Assembly (NCBI GenBank): GCA_905250885.1
Contig: CAJNOQ010000005.1
Location: 62,001 to 126,000, forward strand
Direction of reading: 5' to 3'
DNA from: Didymodactylos carnosus
Lineage: Eukaryota; Rotifera; Eurotatoria; Philodinida; Philodinidae
Length of the DNA stretch: 64,000 bases
Position numbers and translations under genes: made by a program. Numbering within the stretch: the first letter of the stretch is position 1; each line of letters starts with the position of its first letter. Below are positions 23,501-41,800 of this stretch, in pieces. The notes beneath the pieces are model-generated. The model was not told the DNA's origin. It did no database searches and saw only the letters and a list, made by a program, of their open reading frames with translations.

Positions 23501-24165
23501 AGCATTCACACTCTCTTATAATTATAGTCAACTATGACAGACATACACATTGTTATCTTTAAATATATATATTAACTTTCTATTCTCAAACAATACTTAC
23601 TAGAAGAATTTACTGCAGTTGTTGTTGTAGAATAAAGATTAAAATGATTCATCAAATGTTCAAACGTTGATACTTTATTTTCCATTATTAGTTTTGTTAA
23701 TTCTTCAATTGATTTATTTAATTTTGTTAAACATAATTTAACATCATTCAAATCATTAGCACTGACATTTTGTTTTTCCATTTGTTTCAATAAAAAACCA
23801 TTAAGATCATTTAAATGTTCTAATTTTATTCGATCAAATTCATCATCATTAATCACTATAGAATCAATTTCTTGGTATTTTTCTCTATAAATAGCATTCA
23901 TTTGTTGAAACCAATCGTCCAGTTGTGAACGTAAACGAGAACGCTTTTGTTCAACGTTTGATGATGCTAACGATTCTAGAACTAGTTTTCTTTCGATTGT
24001 TTTTGAAATTAAAAAATCGAACTCTTCTTTGTATTTTAATGTTTCTTGATGTTGTAGAAAATGGTTTACACAAACGTATAGTTGACAGTGTAAACATAAT
24101 GCATTTGAATCATTCACACATTGAACATCATCTGAACAAACAATCTGACATTTTTCTGATGCCAT
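20561..24165 (-). CDS. B-box-like N-terminus plus three CCHH repeats, function unknown
   Basis: Seven exons in consistent phase: 23601-24165, 23348-23449, 22833-22866, 22724-22770, 22634-22657, 21654-21721 (or from 21709) and 20561-21331, giving about 532-536 aa. Residues 6-40 follow a B-box-like pattern: Cys-x3-Cys-x5-Cys-x7-Cys-x2-Cys-x4-Cys-x2-His-x3-His. An alpha-helical region follows, then an acidic linker made of tiny exons (24-47 nt). The last exon holds three related units: Cys, about 19-23 residues, Cys, about 13 residues ending HL, then four residues and His. Examples are CPLVSKTVFGI...INHLQNYH, CMLNRYNVYGI...KDHLILYH and CPLHMNNLELYGI...QKHLRVGH. Each is followed by a helix ending in an Ala/Met/Asn stretch. 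Zinc binding is likely, function unknown. A GTATGT near the end could start a last short intron, so the final nine residues are uncertain. The ATG lies 11 nt after a 3' splice site. Confidence 0.72.
21904..22444. mobile_element. Inverted-repeat element in intron 5 of the B-box-like gene
   Basis: The arms pair imperfectly: gacatttgcataacttcgaa near 21925 against the complement of ttgaagttatgcaaatgttc near 22400. Pairing continues inward through the gatcattttgaatctcat and ttgtatgtcatttatat regions. About 540 bp; no coding capacity. It accounts for over half of a 912-nt intron. Ends are approximate. Confidence 0.65.
22913..23336. mobile_element. MITE filling intron 2 of the B-box-like gene
   Basis: The arms of about 125 bp are nearly identical: gtgtataagaaaattgttca at 22916 matches in inverted form up to 23333, then acataaacttgcg, aatttcactaaaatgttgca and agatttgttg in order. 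The element is about 424 bp. The intron is 481 nt, so without the element it would be about 57 nt, the usual size here. Arm similarity points to a fairly recent insertion. Confidence 0.78.
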
Positions 24166-24176
24166 GAATAAATTAT

Positions 24177-25389
24177 CTATAAGAAAACCAAGCAGATATC
24201 ATTACAAAAGATATTTATCATTACGGACTGTTACTTACGCCCAAAATTTGATATTCTATTAACTTTCCTTATTTTTGTACTAACGGTCGATAAAATCATT
24301 TATGCTTATTCATATAGATTTTCTCTACTTCTTACTAACTCAACAACAACCTACTAACTATCTGTGAAAATCTTTTACCGTGAGTGCAACAATCCTTTAC
24401 GTATCTGTCAGGCTTTTCCTATCTTTCCAACGAGAAAAAGATTCACGATGTGATGGAATACAGAAAAGAAGCTCTGAAAAATAAGAGCAAATAGATTTAA
24501 CTCAACAATAGACCTCACATCGCCAATATTGCATAAAGAAACAACGAACCAGATTGCATATCTGGTTTCTCCAACCATGTCTAATCACTTGGAGACTCTT
24601 TAAGCAACTGATATAATCAGTCGCTTAATTAATGCCTAGGAGAATTTGAAAAAAAGATGTACAAATCAGTGTGCAAGTTTGCGTTGCGAACACAAAACCG
24701 CATGTTTCTTTCGAATCTGCTGTAGTGATGACTCATCATCATACTGAAATGAGAAAAAAATTCTTATTAGTCCCTTTCAAACAAGTAGACAAGTTGCAAC
24801 AGGGTGAGACATCTTTTCCTAAGTCTACAGAAACTAAAGAAACTCACTGTGCCCACTTAGTTAACAGAAAAAATGAAAATGACAAAGAATCAACTTTTTT
24901 GTCCGTATATCAAAATCACTACACTACAGGTTATCCGAAAATACTTTTCTATTGGTCATGTTGTGAGTATCTTACGCCAAATCTCTTGAGCCGAAAAGAA
25001 CAAAGCAACGATTGTGCTACAAGAAAATTCGAAATATATGATACATTATGGAACAAAAACTCGCGTGTTTTGTGTACTCTTTACGTTTGTCTGGTTCTCC
25101 AATTCATTGAATAAAAGCTTTAGATTTAATTTTAAACAAAAATGGTTTCCATAGTGTACCATCGCCTTTCCCATATTTTTCCTACAAAAACAGCAGAAAT
25201 CAAGTTTTCAAACTGGAAGACCATTTTTCTATCATTTACATATCAATTACTAAAAACGGTGATTGTAATGGTTAACCATTCTCCACTAAAAAGAAAACTA
25301 ACAGTTACCCAGAAAAACTTTCTTTTAGTCTTAAATAAGGGTGAATTGCGTTTCGTGTTCAACAGGCTATCTTCTAAACTTTATTTTAG
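24177..25389. other. Divergent promoter region, 1.2 kb
   Basis: It lies between the minus-strand B-box-like gene and plus-strand SMC3 and must hold both promoters. A plus-strand ORF of 147 codons (24671-25114) lacks a recognisable domain or splice-site context, and I do not call it. Confidence 0.5.
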
Positions 25390-25422
25390 ATCCATTTTGT
25401 CTTTCTTCACGGTTTTATTGAG

Positions 25423-31715
<6,293 letters not shown>

Positions 31716-32460
31716 ACATGTTCCATTTTTGTACATGTGATTTAGTAGTGAATTTAGATAGATTAGTTTTTTTTATCTGTTATATGATGCAATCGTTTTA
31801 CTGTGTGTATTTTCCTACTGTAAGTTTGTACATGATGTAAATGCAATTTATTTGTTATTCATGTGTCTGTCTGTTTGTTTTTTGTGTACAACGGAAAGAA
31901 TACAATTAAATTATAATACTCAACCTATCAGTGGTTTAGCCCAGACTGATAGGAAATTCGTAGTCATTAGAGTTTTTTTGGTTGATCTCGACTATAAGAC
32001 ATTTTTGTGATACAATGGTACTAGGTTTTTTCTATAATATTTTTTCAGTGATAGAGAATATTATAAAAGAGAAAACACATGGATATTCTAACAATCTGTA
32101 CATTTGCGTAACAAGCGTTTGTGACCTGTCATTCTGTAAGATTGCTCAAGGCTGTTTGTCAGTGTATATCGTACAAAAGGAAAAGATTGTCGTTATTGAT
32201 ATTACATAACCAACAATACACTAGAATACAAAGTTTCTCCAAACATTTTTTTGTCTTAAAACGAACGAACTAACGGAGAAGGTACATGTTCAATCTAGGC
32301 ATGCATGTATTCATTTGTCGTCGCCTATATTGACCAAGCTTCATTGACATATAGTTTTTCGAGTTTCTTCTTTTTGGGATATCTACATAATATTTAGATT
32401 CTTTTTGTATTGATTAATAATCACATTAAATGTTAGAAGAGAAATATCAAATTCTTTTTA
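31716..32460. other. Intergenic, SMC3 to MRPS5
   Basis: Holds the SMC3 3' end (ATTAAA near 31905) and the MRPS5 promoter. Nothing else seen. Confidence 0.5.
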
Positions 32461-32472
32461 GATTTGAACATC

Positions 32473-34505
32473 ATGTTTTACACGTTGCTTCGTTCAATAA
32501 CGTCCACCAATGGAATTAAAACAAATGTTTTATTTTCGTCAACGAAAAAATGTTTTATGAACAAAAATATTGTTCCTGTTCGAACAAACATATGGATGAA
32601 TGGTGAGTTATTTGTCTTATTCTTTAAACCTAGCTAATTATTTGATTTCTTCTCTTCCAGTTACTGCGCAAGATTTGTGGAAAACAATCACTTCCGTGAG
32701 TAATGCTGGAGCGAAAAGGGGCAGAGCAAAACGTCGTGGTGGTGAGTCCTATTCCATCTTATGATATCGCTGCTTTCACTGCATATTATTAATTTATAAT
32801 GTATTTTGGACTGTTTTAGCAACACGTTTCAAAGATTTAAATTTCGGTCAAAAAATTGGAGAGGGTATGCAGTTGAAAACTGGTTACATCCTAAGCAAAT
32901 AACGTTTACAGTTTTGATTTACCTTAAGGAAAATCAAATGTTCAATGGCCTGGTTTAAATGCTCCATTAACGGCTGGCAGAGATATATTAGAAATAAGCC
33001 AGAAACCACCCGATCCAGAAAGAGAAACACGTTTACTTGAAGTACGAAATCGATTAGATCGATTTAGACGATTAAGTATAGCGCCAAGTGAACGTGGATT
33101 TACTGGTGGACGTCCAGCAGGAAAAAGTCTCGGAATACCTGAACCAATTAACGAAGGTAATTAGGATATTGGCTAAATAACCTGTTAGTTATCCAATAGT
33201 ACTCAGATGTTATTTTCTAGTCACATTTGATGGTTTTGATTCTCGATTAATTGAATTTAAAACTTTACAACGAACCGTTGGTAAAATTGGACGAAAAAAG
33301 TTTACATCAGCGTTTGTGGCTGTTGGAAATGGTTCCGGATTAGTTGGATACGGTAAAGCATTAACACAAGATGCTCAAAGTTCATTAAAAATTGCTAAAA
33401 TAAAAGCTAGTCGACAATTGTTACACATTCCCGTTTGTGATGGGCATACAATTTTTCATGATTTTTATGAACCATATTTTTTCACAAAAATTCGATGTGA
33501 ACGACGACCAGCAGGTAACTATTATCTAGGCACTTTCGTTTATCTGATCTATTTATTTTTATGTTCAACAGGCTATGGTCTTCACTGTCATCGTATTATT
33601 GAATTATTATGTAAACTAATTGGAATCAAAGATATATATGCTAAAATAGATGGACCAGTTAATCCACAAAATTTAACAAAAGCATTTATAAGAGGATTGA
33701 TGAAGCAGGTAAAAGAAACAAATATAACTAACATTATCTTTTCTGACTTTTTAGCGGAAAAAGTTAGTCCTACTATATCGATCTTTAGATCTGGAGCTTA
33801 AGATCGGTGTATTGAATTTCATAATCATCTAACATTTATTTAGAAAACGTATCAAGAATGGGCAGATATGAAACGTTTACATTTAGTTGAATATCGTCCA
33901 GAATTAGACAATTATCCACGTCTTTTAGCTAGTCCAAATAAAGATTTAAATGTTCGTACACAATATGAAATAGATCCCGATGAAGATTTAGATTTTGAAC
34001 GTTTATCGTATGATGGACGTACATTACAAGAAACAGGCGACTATGTGCCATGGTATGGACAGAAAGAGAAAACAAGACGAGGATGGTTTAAATATTTAAG
34101 AAGAAGACATTGGGTAAGAACACCGTCTTCATTGTTAGTTCGAGATGCATCGAACCGCAGAGATCTTTCATCTACACTACCTGACGATAGATGTATTATT
34201 AACTGCATGAAGTATTCGAAAAACAAACGCAGTTTTGTATAATCGTGTTAAAGTATTCGAACAATTTTTATAATTTTAAAGTATTGTTTGAAATATAGGC
34301 TTCTATTAGAGAGGTTTTCATTATAATAAATATTATTTTTTATCTTTTATTTAAGCTCACCCATCAAGAACAAGCTACAGTTGAGCGCCTAGCGCGTATG
34401 GATGAGAAGAAATATGATGAATACTATCGTTATCCCGATCAATATCATACAGATATATTAAAAAAATTAAAAAAGCCGGCTTTTCAATGGTATCCGCGTG
34501 TTTAA
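32473..34505 (+). CDS. MRPS5: Mitochondrial ribosomal protein uS5m
   Basis: Component of the mitochondrial small ribosomal subunit. Eight exons: 32473-32602, 32661-32741, 32820-32864, 32929-33156, 33221-33514, 33572-33708, 33844-34113 and 34356-34505; phases agree, 444 aa (human 430). The N-terminus (MFYTLLRSITSTNG) is basic and hydroxylated, as in a mitochondrial targeting sequence. The S5 double-stranded RNA-binding core is in exon 5 (RTVGKIGRKKFTSAFVAVGN, then GYGKALTQDAQSSLKIAKIKA). The S5 C-terminal fold follows (YGLHCHRIIELLCKLIGIKD, with AFIRGLMKQ). The rest is the mitochondrial-specific extension (RTLQETGDYVPWYGQKE). The ATG lies 11 nt after a 3' splice site; AATAAA is near 34582. Confidence 0.95.
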
Positions 34506-35352
34506 GAGCATTTTTCTTTGTGTTTTTGTTTTATGGCAGTGTGTACATTTTTCTTTGTTTTTTGTTATAATTTTAGTGATTAAATAAACACCCGTTCAGT
34601 GTTACACATTTCCTTCCGTTCAATCTATAATGAACAGTGCGTAAATAATATGAAGATAATTAAGAGTAGCCGAAGTAGTTTTCATTACATACATAAGTTC
34701 AATTAGGAAGATCTAACCAACGTCTTGAGGCCAATAGATAAACAGGATCTTCTGAAGTGTTAGAACGATATTATTCTAATGTATCTTTCGTTTTTCTAGT
34801 TTTTCTACTATTCTCTGATGTTTTATCTGCAAAAAAAAACGATAATTTGCAGAAATTAAAAGGTTTTGCTTAGGGATTCAAACTGTTCCTAATACGTTTT
34901 CTCATGTTGTAATTGATCTACGTTGCCTTATCTAAAATGATTAGTCAAATACTTGAAGCACAAATAATTGAATATCTTCCACTTTATATTAGTTAGCGAC
35001 ATTTTCAGAAATCCTTTCTGTGATGAAAATTGGCAATGTAAATCAAATTCAATAGAAACTATCATTTTAGATTGTGATACAACATAAAATATTTTCAGCC
35101 TGCGACCTATAAAATTTATCTTTTGAATAGTTAATTTGATAGAAATGCGCAACCTGCTTGTTGTTGTTTAAAATTTCAATAAAGCGATAAAAGGGTTCTC
35201 TTATGTCTTTAATATTTTTCTTATAGTATAGTTACAATAAATCACTCATACTTTTTAGGATTCTTGTCTATAGATGAAAATAAATAATTCTTTGTTTGTC
35301 AGCCTATAGCATTAGAAAAAAGGCATATTTGTTAGCAAGAATGTTATTCTAG
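34506..35352. other. Intergenic, MRPS5 to PFDN6
   Basis: About 850 bp, AT-rich, with the MRPS5 polyadenylation signal near 34582. No other feature recognised. Confidence 0.5.
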
Positions 35353-35377
35353 ATTAACAAAATACTATATTGTCGTA

Positions 35378-35924
35378 ATGGCTCCCGATTTAACGAAAAA
35401 ACTCGAGGATGAAGTTGAAAAATATCGACATACTCAAAATGGTATGGATACTTTTTATTCAGTATTAAATAGTCTTTTACGAATGTTTTATTTTAGAAAT
35501 GAAAAAATTTGTTGCACAGCAACAAAATTTATATGTTACAAAAACTGAAAATGAATTTGTTAAACAGGTAACACGGATATTATTCAATTTTGAACAGTTG
35601 TTTTTTTTGTTTGTTTGTTGTACTTAGGAATTTGAGCATTTAGAAGCAGATGCTGTCATATACAAACTAATTGGACCTGTACTAATAAAACAAGAGTTAA
35701 CTGAAGGAAAAGAAACAGTGGAGAAAAGACTTGTCTATTGTGATGGAGAATTGTAAGTGTTTACAGCAAAAAATATAATTCATATCTGCGGAATTTCTAG
35801 TTAAGTCATCTGTCGTTATTTCTTTTTTTATAGAAAACGTCTTGCAACATTGATTAAAGATACCGAGAAAAAACTGGAAACACATCGTGAAGTCATTGCC
35901 AAAATTCAACAACAAATTAAATGA
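35378..35924 (+). CDS. PFDN6: Prefoldin subunit 6
   Basis: Beta-type subunit of prefoldin, the cytosolic hexamer that passes unfolded actin and tubulin to the CCT chaperonin. Four exons: 35378-35441, 35497-35567, 35628-35752 and 35834-35924; phases agree, 116 aa. It has the prefoldin layout: N-terminal helix (LTKKLEDEVEKYRH), the central beta-hairpin block (DAVIYKLIGPVLIKQELTEG against human NVVFKLLGPVLVKQELGEA), and a C-terminal helix (LIKDTEKKLETHREVIAKIQ). It ends directly after the helix, shorter than human. The ATG lies 25 nt after a 3' splice site; AATAAA lies near 35989. Confidence 0.95.
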
Positions 35925-38283
35925 GAATTATCTTTAAATTTGAATGACTAAACGTCTTTCTTTTCGTTTTTCATAATTTTCTTTGATAAATAAATGTAAG
36001 AAAAAAAAAAACGAAATTAAAGTGTTCGACAAAAGTTTTACCTGTTTTCTCTAATTTCCAAAAAGATTGAAAATGTGATCCTACACTCTAGACTACAAGA
36101 CTCCACACAATATAATATGTAATAAATGAGAACTGTGATTTTGGTAAATAAAATGTTTTTTTAGCAGAAAAGTTTAACAGAATTTTTTTTTTAATTTTAT
36201 TTGCGTGCTTAAAGATTGTTTAAAGTACGAAAAATAAAATGATTCGATAAAGAATTTCACGGAAAGTGTTTTAATTAAAAAGAAGTTGCTCCAAATCATC
36301 TTTTCCTGTCATCATTCGCCAAGCGCAAAAAGTATGTTACTCTTATTAAACTAGAATCCGATTTGGGATCACATCTTGAACCTATTAAAAGTCTTTTAGA
36401 AGACAGAGAAACCAGAGATAAAATATTGGCTAAACTTTTGTTTGTCACTTTACTTGTTTTAAATGCAATGGAGATAGATGGCAACAGTTTTTGAAATGAC
36501 AGTTGAAAAGTTCAATAGACGTGATACAACACCATTCTCTCGTCAGTCGTTGTCTATTACCTGATATTTGATGTCAGTCATTTCAATTTAGCACAGTTGC
36601 AATTTTGGATGCTTGTATTCTCCTTCGTTGTCCTCGTTTTGCTAAAATTTCAAATGACTACAGGTAACTGGTATCAAAAAAGTTTCATATGCCTGTCAAT
36701 ACATCGATTTCTTTTCGATATATTTGTATAGTGAATTCTTTGATGTGTTTTTGTTAGAGAGAGAGAGAAACACTATGTGTTGATTTTAAGCGCAGCTAGA
36801 CTGACTACAAAAAATTAAGTAACTGTTCACGGAAGCCTGAGACATGTTGGGTGTAACTGGTAAGCTAACGACTTTGTAACAACTCTGTCTAATGTTTAGA
36901 TCTTTGAATAATGGACTAAACAGTCCTCTGGAACAAAGTACTCGGCATCGACAATCGAGGGTTGAATCAACAGAAGGAGCTTGTGCGAGTGAGACTGACG
37001 GCCCATAGAATTTTCCCGTACTAGGAAACATTGCTTTTCGTTCGACTCCAGTGACCAACCAGTACCACCTACAATGTAATTCTACACTAATGAAAACCTA
37101 TAATGATAAAAAACTTCTAACTCTTAGTGCTGCTGTTTTCTATTTATCAGTTACTTTAACATTTGAAAGTATGAGTATCATTACGAGTCAATAATGATTG
37201 CTTCTGTGTTCTGTACGTGTCAGCAGAACTACTTAAAATTCTTTCACATATTTTTGACGTTATGTTACATGCTATTACAATCAATTAGTCTATCTATATT
37301 TGATAGTTTCAAAATAATCTTTTAATAAGCAGCTTGCATGAGAAATCTGGATATGTCTATAAAGTTAACTATTTACAACCGAAATTAAATAGTTCGAAGA
37401 GTGTAGATTTTGGCTCATTCTCATTTTGCAAGGAATTTTAGATTTTTATTGTTTTATTATTTTCCAAATTGCAACCAAGAACTTTTTATCAGACGTTGTC
37501 CAGTTCCAACTTTGCAAGCAAAAAAGTTATCAAAAATTTTTCCATTTTGCAAGCAAACTATTTAATAAAAAAGAAAGAGATTATGCTATAAATTTAAACG
37601 CTGTCTAATTAATTATAACTATTAGAGTACTGAAAGGGGCTGTTCTTAATCTCAAAATAAAATCTGTTTTGGGATTGAGCGGTTCATAGTCTAATCTAGT
37701 TTAAAGTATCATAGCCATAGGTTGATTATGAAATAATATAGAGGAGAGATAAAGGACGATAGGAGATATTTCAGATTCATACAACCATGCAGTTCTCCAT
37801 ACAAAATCATATTAGTGGTAAAAAGCATCTTGTTGTTGACAGAATTACAAAATCCATTCCTGTAATACACAATTTTGTCTTATGTTTGACAAAAACAGCC
37901 TTAACCATTAGAGTAATTGACATAAAAAATATCTAGAACACGTAAGAAAAACTGCCTACCGCTTCATATATAATGTTGGTGGACGTAGATTTTAGACCGT
38001 ATTCTTTTAAATAAAATTCACAAAAACTAATTAATGTCTCTGTGTATAACACATTTATTGTTAGAATAATATTTCATCCGTTTTATTTTAACATTTCTTT
38101 TATTAACTCGTGATATTTTTCTAGTCAGAACTGTTTACAACATCATTACGAATTATAGTTATACCCTTATGTAGTGATAGTAGGAGCACCAACTGGAGCG
38201 CGATTGGAGGAGCGTCAAAACAAGTTATAATTATACTCAGTTTGAAAGCTCCGAAACGTTCGTTTTGATATTCAGCTGCTGAT
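35925..38283. other. Gene-free stretch
   Basis: Start of the long gene-free flank of the IRX gene. A slightly GC-richer patch at about 36790-37075 has open frames on the minus strand but no recognisable product. A TSD copy (ctgctgat, 38276-38283) ends this stretch. Confidence 0.45.
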
Positions 38284-38880
38284 TAGGTATGTTACAAACC
38301 CAAACCCAAACCCAAGCGACTTGGGTGTATTGGGTTTGGGTATTGGGTACCCAAGTCTAAGACTTGGGTTTGGGTCAGTTGCCAAAGTACATTAATATTC
38401 TTCTTCAATGAAACTTAGCAGTAGTACCTTACGCTCTTCTGTCATACTATTCATTGATCTTTTTCTCATCATCGTCGCTGTTTTCGCTTTCAAAACTTCA
38501 CTTTTTTTCTTTAATTTTTCCTATTCTTTTATATCATTTTTATAGTGTTCACCGATCATATGTTAACATATTTGTGGCATGTTACCAGTGCTTATTTTTT
38601 TAGTACTTTTCTCTATTTCAAGGATGAGGATGATATGAACAAGATAAGTAGAATAAAACATTCAACTGTTATATATTTGAACTAATCCAAAATAAGCTCT
38701 TATCTTTAGCATTAGGCATTACGTATGCCCACAGACCGAAATAAACATCTTACATCCTGTTTTCTCAAAGAGCCACAACAAAAGAAGGTATCTCAGTTAA
38801 AAGGAGTCTTTTAATAACCCAAGTCTGACCCAATATCTAAATCCAAGTCCAGACTTGGGTTTGGGTTTGTAACATACCTA
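38284..38880. mobile_element. hAT-type non-autonomous element, 597 bp
   Basis: Terminal inverted repeats taggtatgttacaaaccc occur at both ends, and the flanking 8 bp ctgctgat are repeated exactly at 38276-38283 and 38881-38888. An 8-bp target duplication is the mark of hAT transposons. Many subterminal copies of cccaa/ttggg (acccaaacccaa, gacttgggttt) resemble the repeated transposase-binding sites of hAT ends. No transposase frame is present, so it needed a partner. The perfect duplication suggests a fairly young insertion. Confidence 0.9.
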
Positions 38881-38888
38881 CTGCTGAT

Positions 38889-41800
38889 ATTAAACAATGA
38901 TGTATAATTTAAAATAATATATTCTTTTCAGAGAATCACTATTGTTGATTTTACAAGAAAATACTTATTTTTCAATGACTATCTAATGAAACTTCTTCGA
39001 TCAACGATCGTAAAAACAAATTTTTATCTGTTTTGACTCACTCTGCTGTTCCAGATTTCAACTTTATGTTTTTCTTTTATTTATAATTAAAAAGCTCGAC
39101 AGTGACAAAAATTGTTATCTAACATACTCTAAATTATGATACATGTTGAGAAAATTTTGTTGAAAACATATTTTTAGAAAGAGCGTCAAAAATTGAACAG
39201 ACATAAGGATCTGTTTATCTTTTGAAGTATATAACAAAGTAGAACTCCATTATTTTTAATGAACTATAATTATATATGGTATTTGTCAAAAAATAGAAAA
39301 AAATTTAAAATCTGTTCATTTATGATCGACAGGTATCAAATATGTCTATAGATATTCTCATTGAGAAAATATTTTTGAGTTTTGTAGTTTACTACAAATC
39401 GAAGTTCATGTGTTCGAAGCTTGATTGATACAAAATTGATTTTCTAGTTTTGGGTAGATCAGTATAATGGAATTTATTTGTTGTTTGCCTTACCTTTAGG
39501 TATGATAAAACGTTGATTTGACTATGCTATAGTTCTATAAAAATAGAAAATGAAAGGAAATTCTATATATTTTGAACGTGCTTAAAAGCTTGTATCAAAC
39601 ATTGATTTTAATTTTTTTAGACGAATACTAATAATAAATCATTAAAACAATTTTCATTTGAATTAATGAGATCGTAAATTTTGTTCGACATTATGTAAAA
39701 TAAAAATAAAGTAAATTTTTCTCGAACCTATTGTGATGCTTCAAAGGCAAGAAAATTAAAATTATTTTTGTATAAAAAAAATAACTTGTCAACTTGTTCA
39801 GCATCCATTTGTCCTCGCTCGGATCACTTGCAGTGACTCTCGTCGTTTACTACATAAAACATAAAAGACTTTTGAATTATTTTAGAAGTTCAAAGTGTGC
39901 GATCTGTTCTGACATTACTTGGTCAAAATATATTTATCTTTTAAAATCAACATGAGACATTTATACTACGGTTTATATTCTATTACAAAAACATATAAAA
40001 AATTATGTGTCTAGAATAGGTAATTTATTATTTTAGTGTCATCAAAAGTGACTATTTAAAATCTATACCTGATTGACAAAACTAGATTTACTCACTGAAA
40101 TAATTGATTGAGACAAAACAATTAATCTCGATCAAATTTCGTTCTTATTTGAGCTCACTATGGGCTCTATTAATAATTGTATTTTATGTGCTAATTTTCA
40201 GAATTCTGTTTATATAAAACAATAAAAAAAATAATTTTCATTTCTTTTTGTTTTTTCTTTTTTCTATAGAACTAACAAATGGTTAGTGTTTTTATTCATG
40301 AATAAATAACAGCTACTTATTCATTGAAAAGTAAAACATTTACGTTTATAGAAGTATAGTTTTGATTGTTATTTATTAGTATTTTTTATTAATGACACCT
40401 CTAAATAAAACAACAACTAAAATTATCTTGTGTATTAAGTATTAATCTTCTATTTTCTCAGTTATATCAATGATAAGAAAATATGAAATTGTGATATTGT
40501 TTAGTTCTACTATGAAAGTTTTTTCTAACGTTTCTTCATCAAACTATAACACATCAACAGTGTTACACATCAACTGATATTGTCGAAGAAATAACTGTAC
40601 AATGAACATATATTAATTTAAGAGGATCGTTCCTCAAGAAAAAACTTTTTTATTTTTCAACCGATTTTTATGAAATGTACAGAAATTAATGGTTACCATC
40701 TGACTAACTTATGCTAAAAATTTGAACTCAAAAAGTTGGCAATTTGTCGAGTTATAGGCATTACAAGGGGTTCTGCAGAAAAAAGCTCTTTCTATTGATA
40801 TATTAATTGATTAAATTAGACTTTAGTTTTTAAAATATGTAACATGGTGGTATTTTAGACACGATCACTAAGGAAAAATTGCTAAAAACTTGCTAAATAG
40901 TAAGGAGGCTGATAGAAAACCTCTCAAAAACCCATAAGAAACTAACTTTTTTGTAGAAAGTGGCACAGATTCTGAAAGAGGAGACTTCATCATATCTAGG
41001 TAAGCAAAAAAAACTCAATTTCGGATTTTTTTTATCAGAAATATCGATTTTTGAGGTTAGGTCCTTAAATAAGAAACTATTAGATAGTAACACTCGTAGT
41101 GTACATACTGTGAAAAGCATATTTTCTAGCAATGAAAAAGAAACAAATGAGGAATTAATAGTTTAAACGATCAATATGATATGTCAATCGATAAATGAAA
41201 TGTTTTATTCCATATTGTTCCTAAAGAAAAGTACACTCGATATTATTCTATTGAATTAATGATTATATTCTCATTCTTAACGAGCTGTGTATTATAACAA
41301 TCGATATATGCTTACTTATATTTTGCCACTTAAGCATAAACACGTCTATTCATACCGTATCAAAAAGATGATGTAAGATCACAGTTTATATGTAGTTATC
41401 ATTTACGTCCTTCCACTAATGTAGTAGTACTTGGTGAGAAACAGAAAAAAAACATAAACTATGTTGTACGTAATCGAAAAGATGATGATCAATTTTGTCC
41501 CACCTTCTCTCATCATGAGTTTAAATTAAAAATCCATCAAATTTTTGGCAGAAACTATTGTTTAAAAAAAAGAAAAACAACAAGCGTATGTATTGATTGA
41601 TTGATTGATCGATCGTCTTTCTTACTCATCATTTATATCTTAAGAAAAACTAGACTTTTTCTCTTCTCTCTTTCTGTCTCTATTACGAAATTGAACTAAC
41701 CAACTGAATACATTTCAACTAATGAACATGGATTAAAATAATTGTACACTGTTGCATGATGAATGAGCAAAAACAAGTGTGAATCTTTTGTTTAACAAAT

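Noticed and set aside
24671-25114. 147-codon ORF upstream of SMC3
   Set aside because: Longest unexplained frame, but no domain, compositional bias of non-coding DNA, and it lies in the divergent promoter region.
36786-37075. GC-richer patch with a T-loop-like gttcgactcc, possible tRNA
   Set aside because: No matching acceptor stem about 70 nt upstream on either strand and no anticodon arm; not a tRNA.
38284-38360. Repeats of cccaaa resembling telomeric DNA
   Set aside because: They are confined to the ends of an element with TIRs and an 8-bp target duplication, so they are subterminal repeats of the transposon, not a telomere scar.
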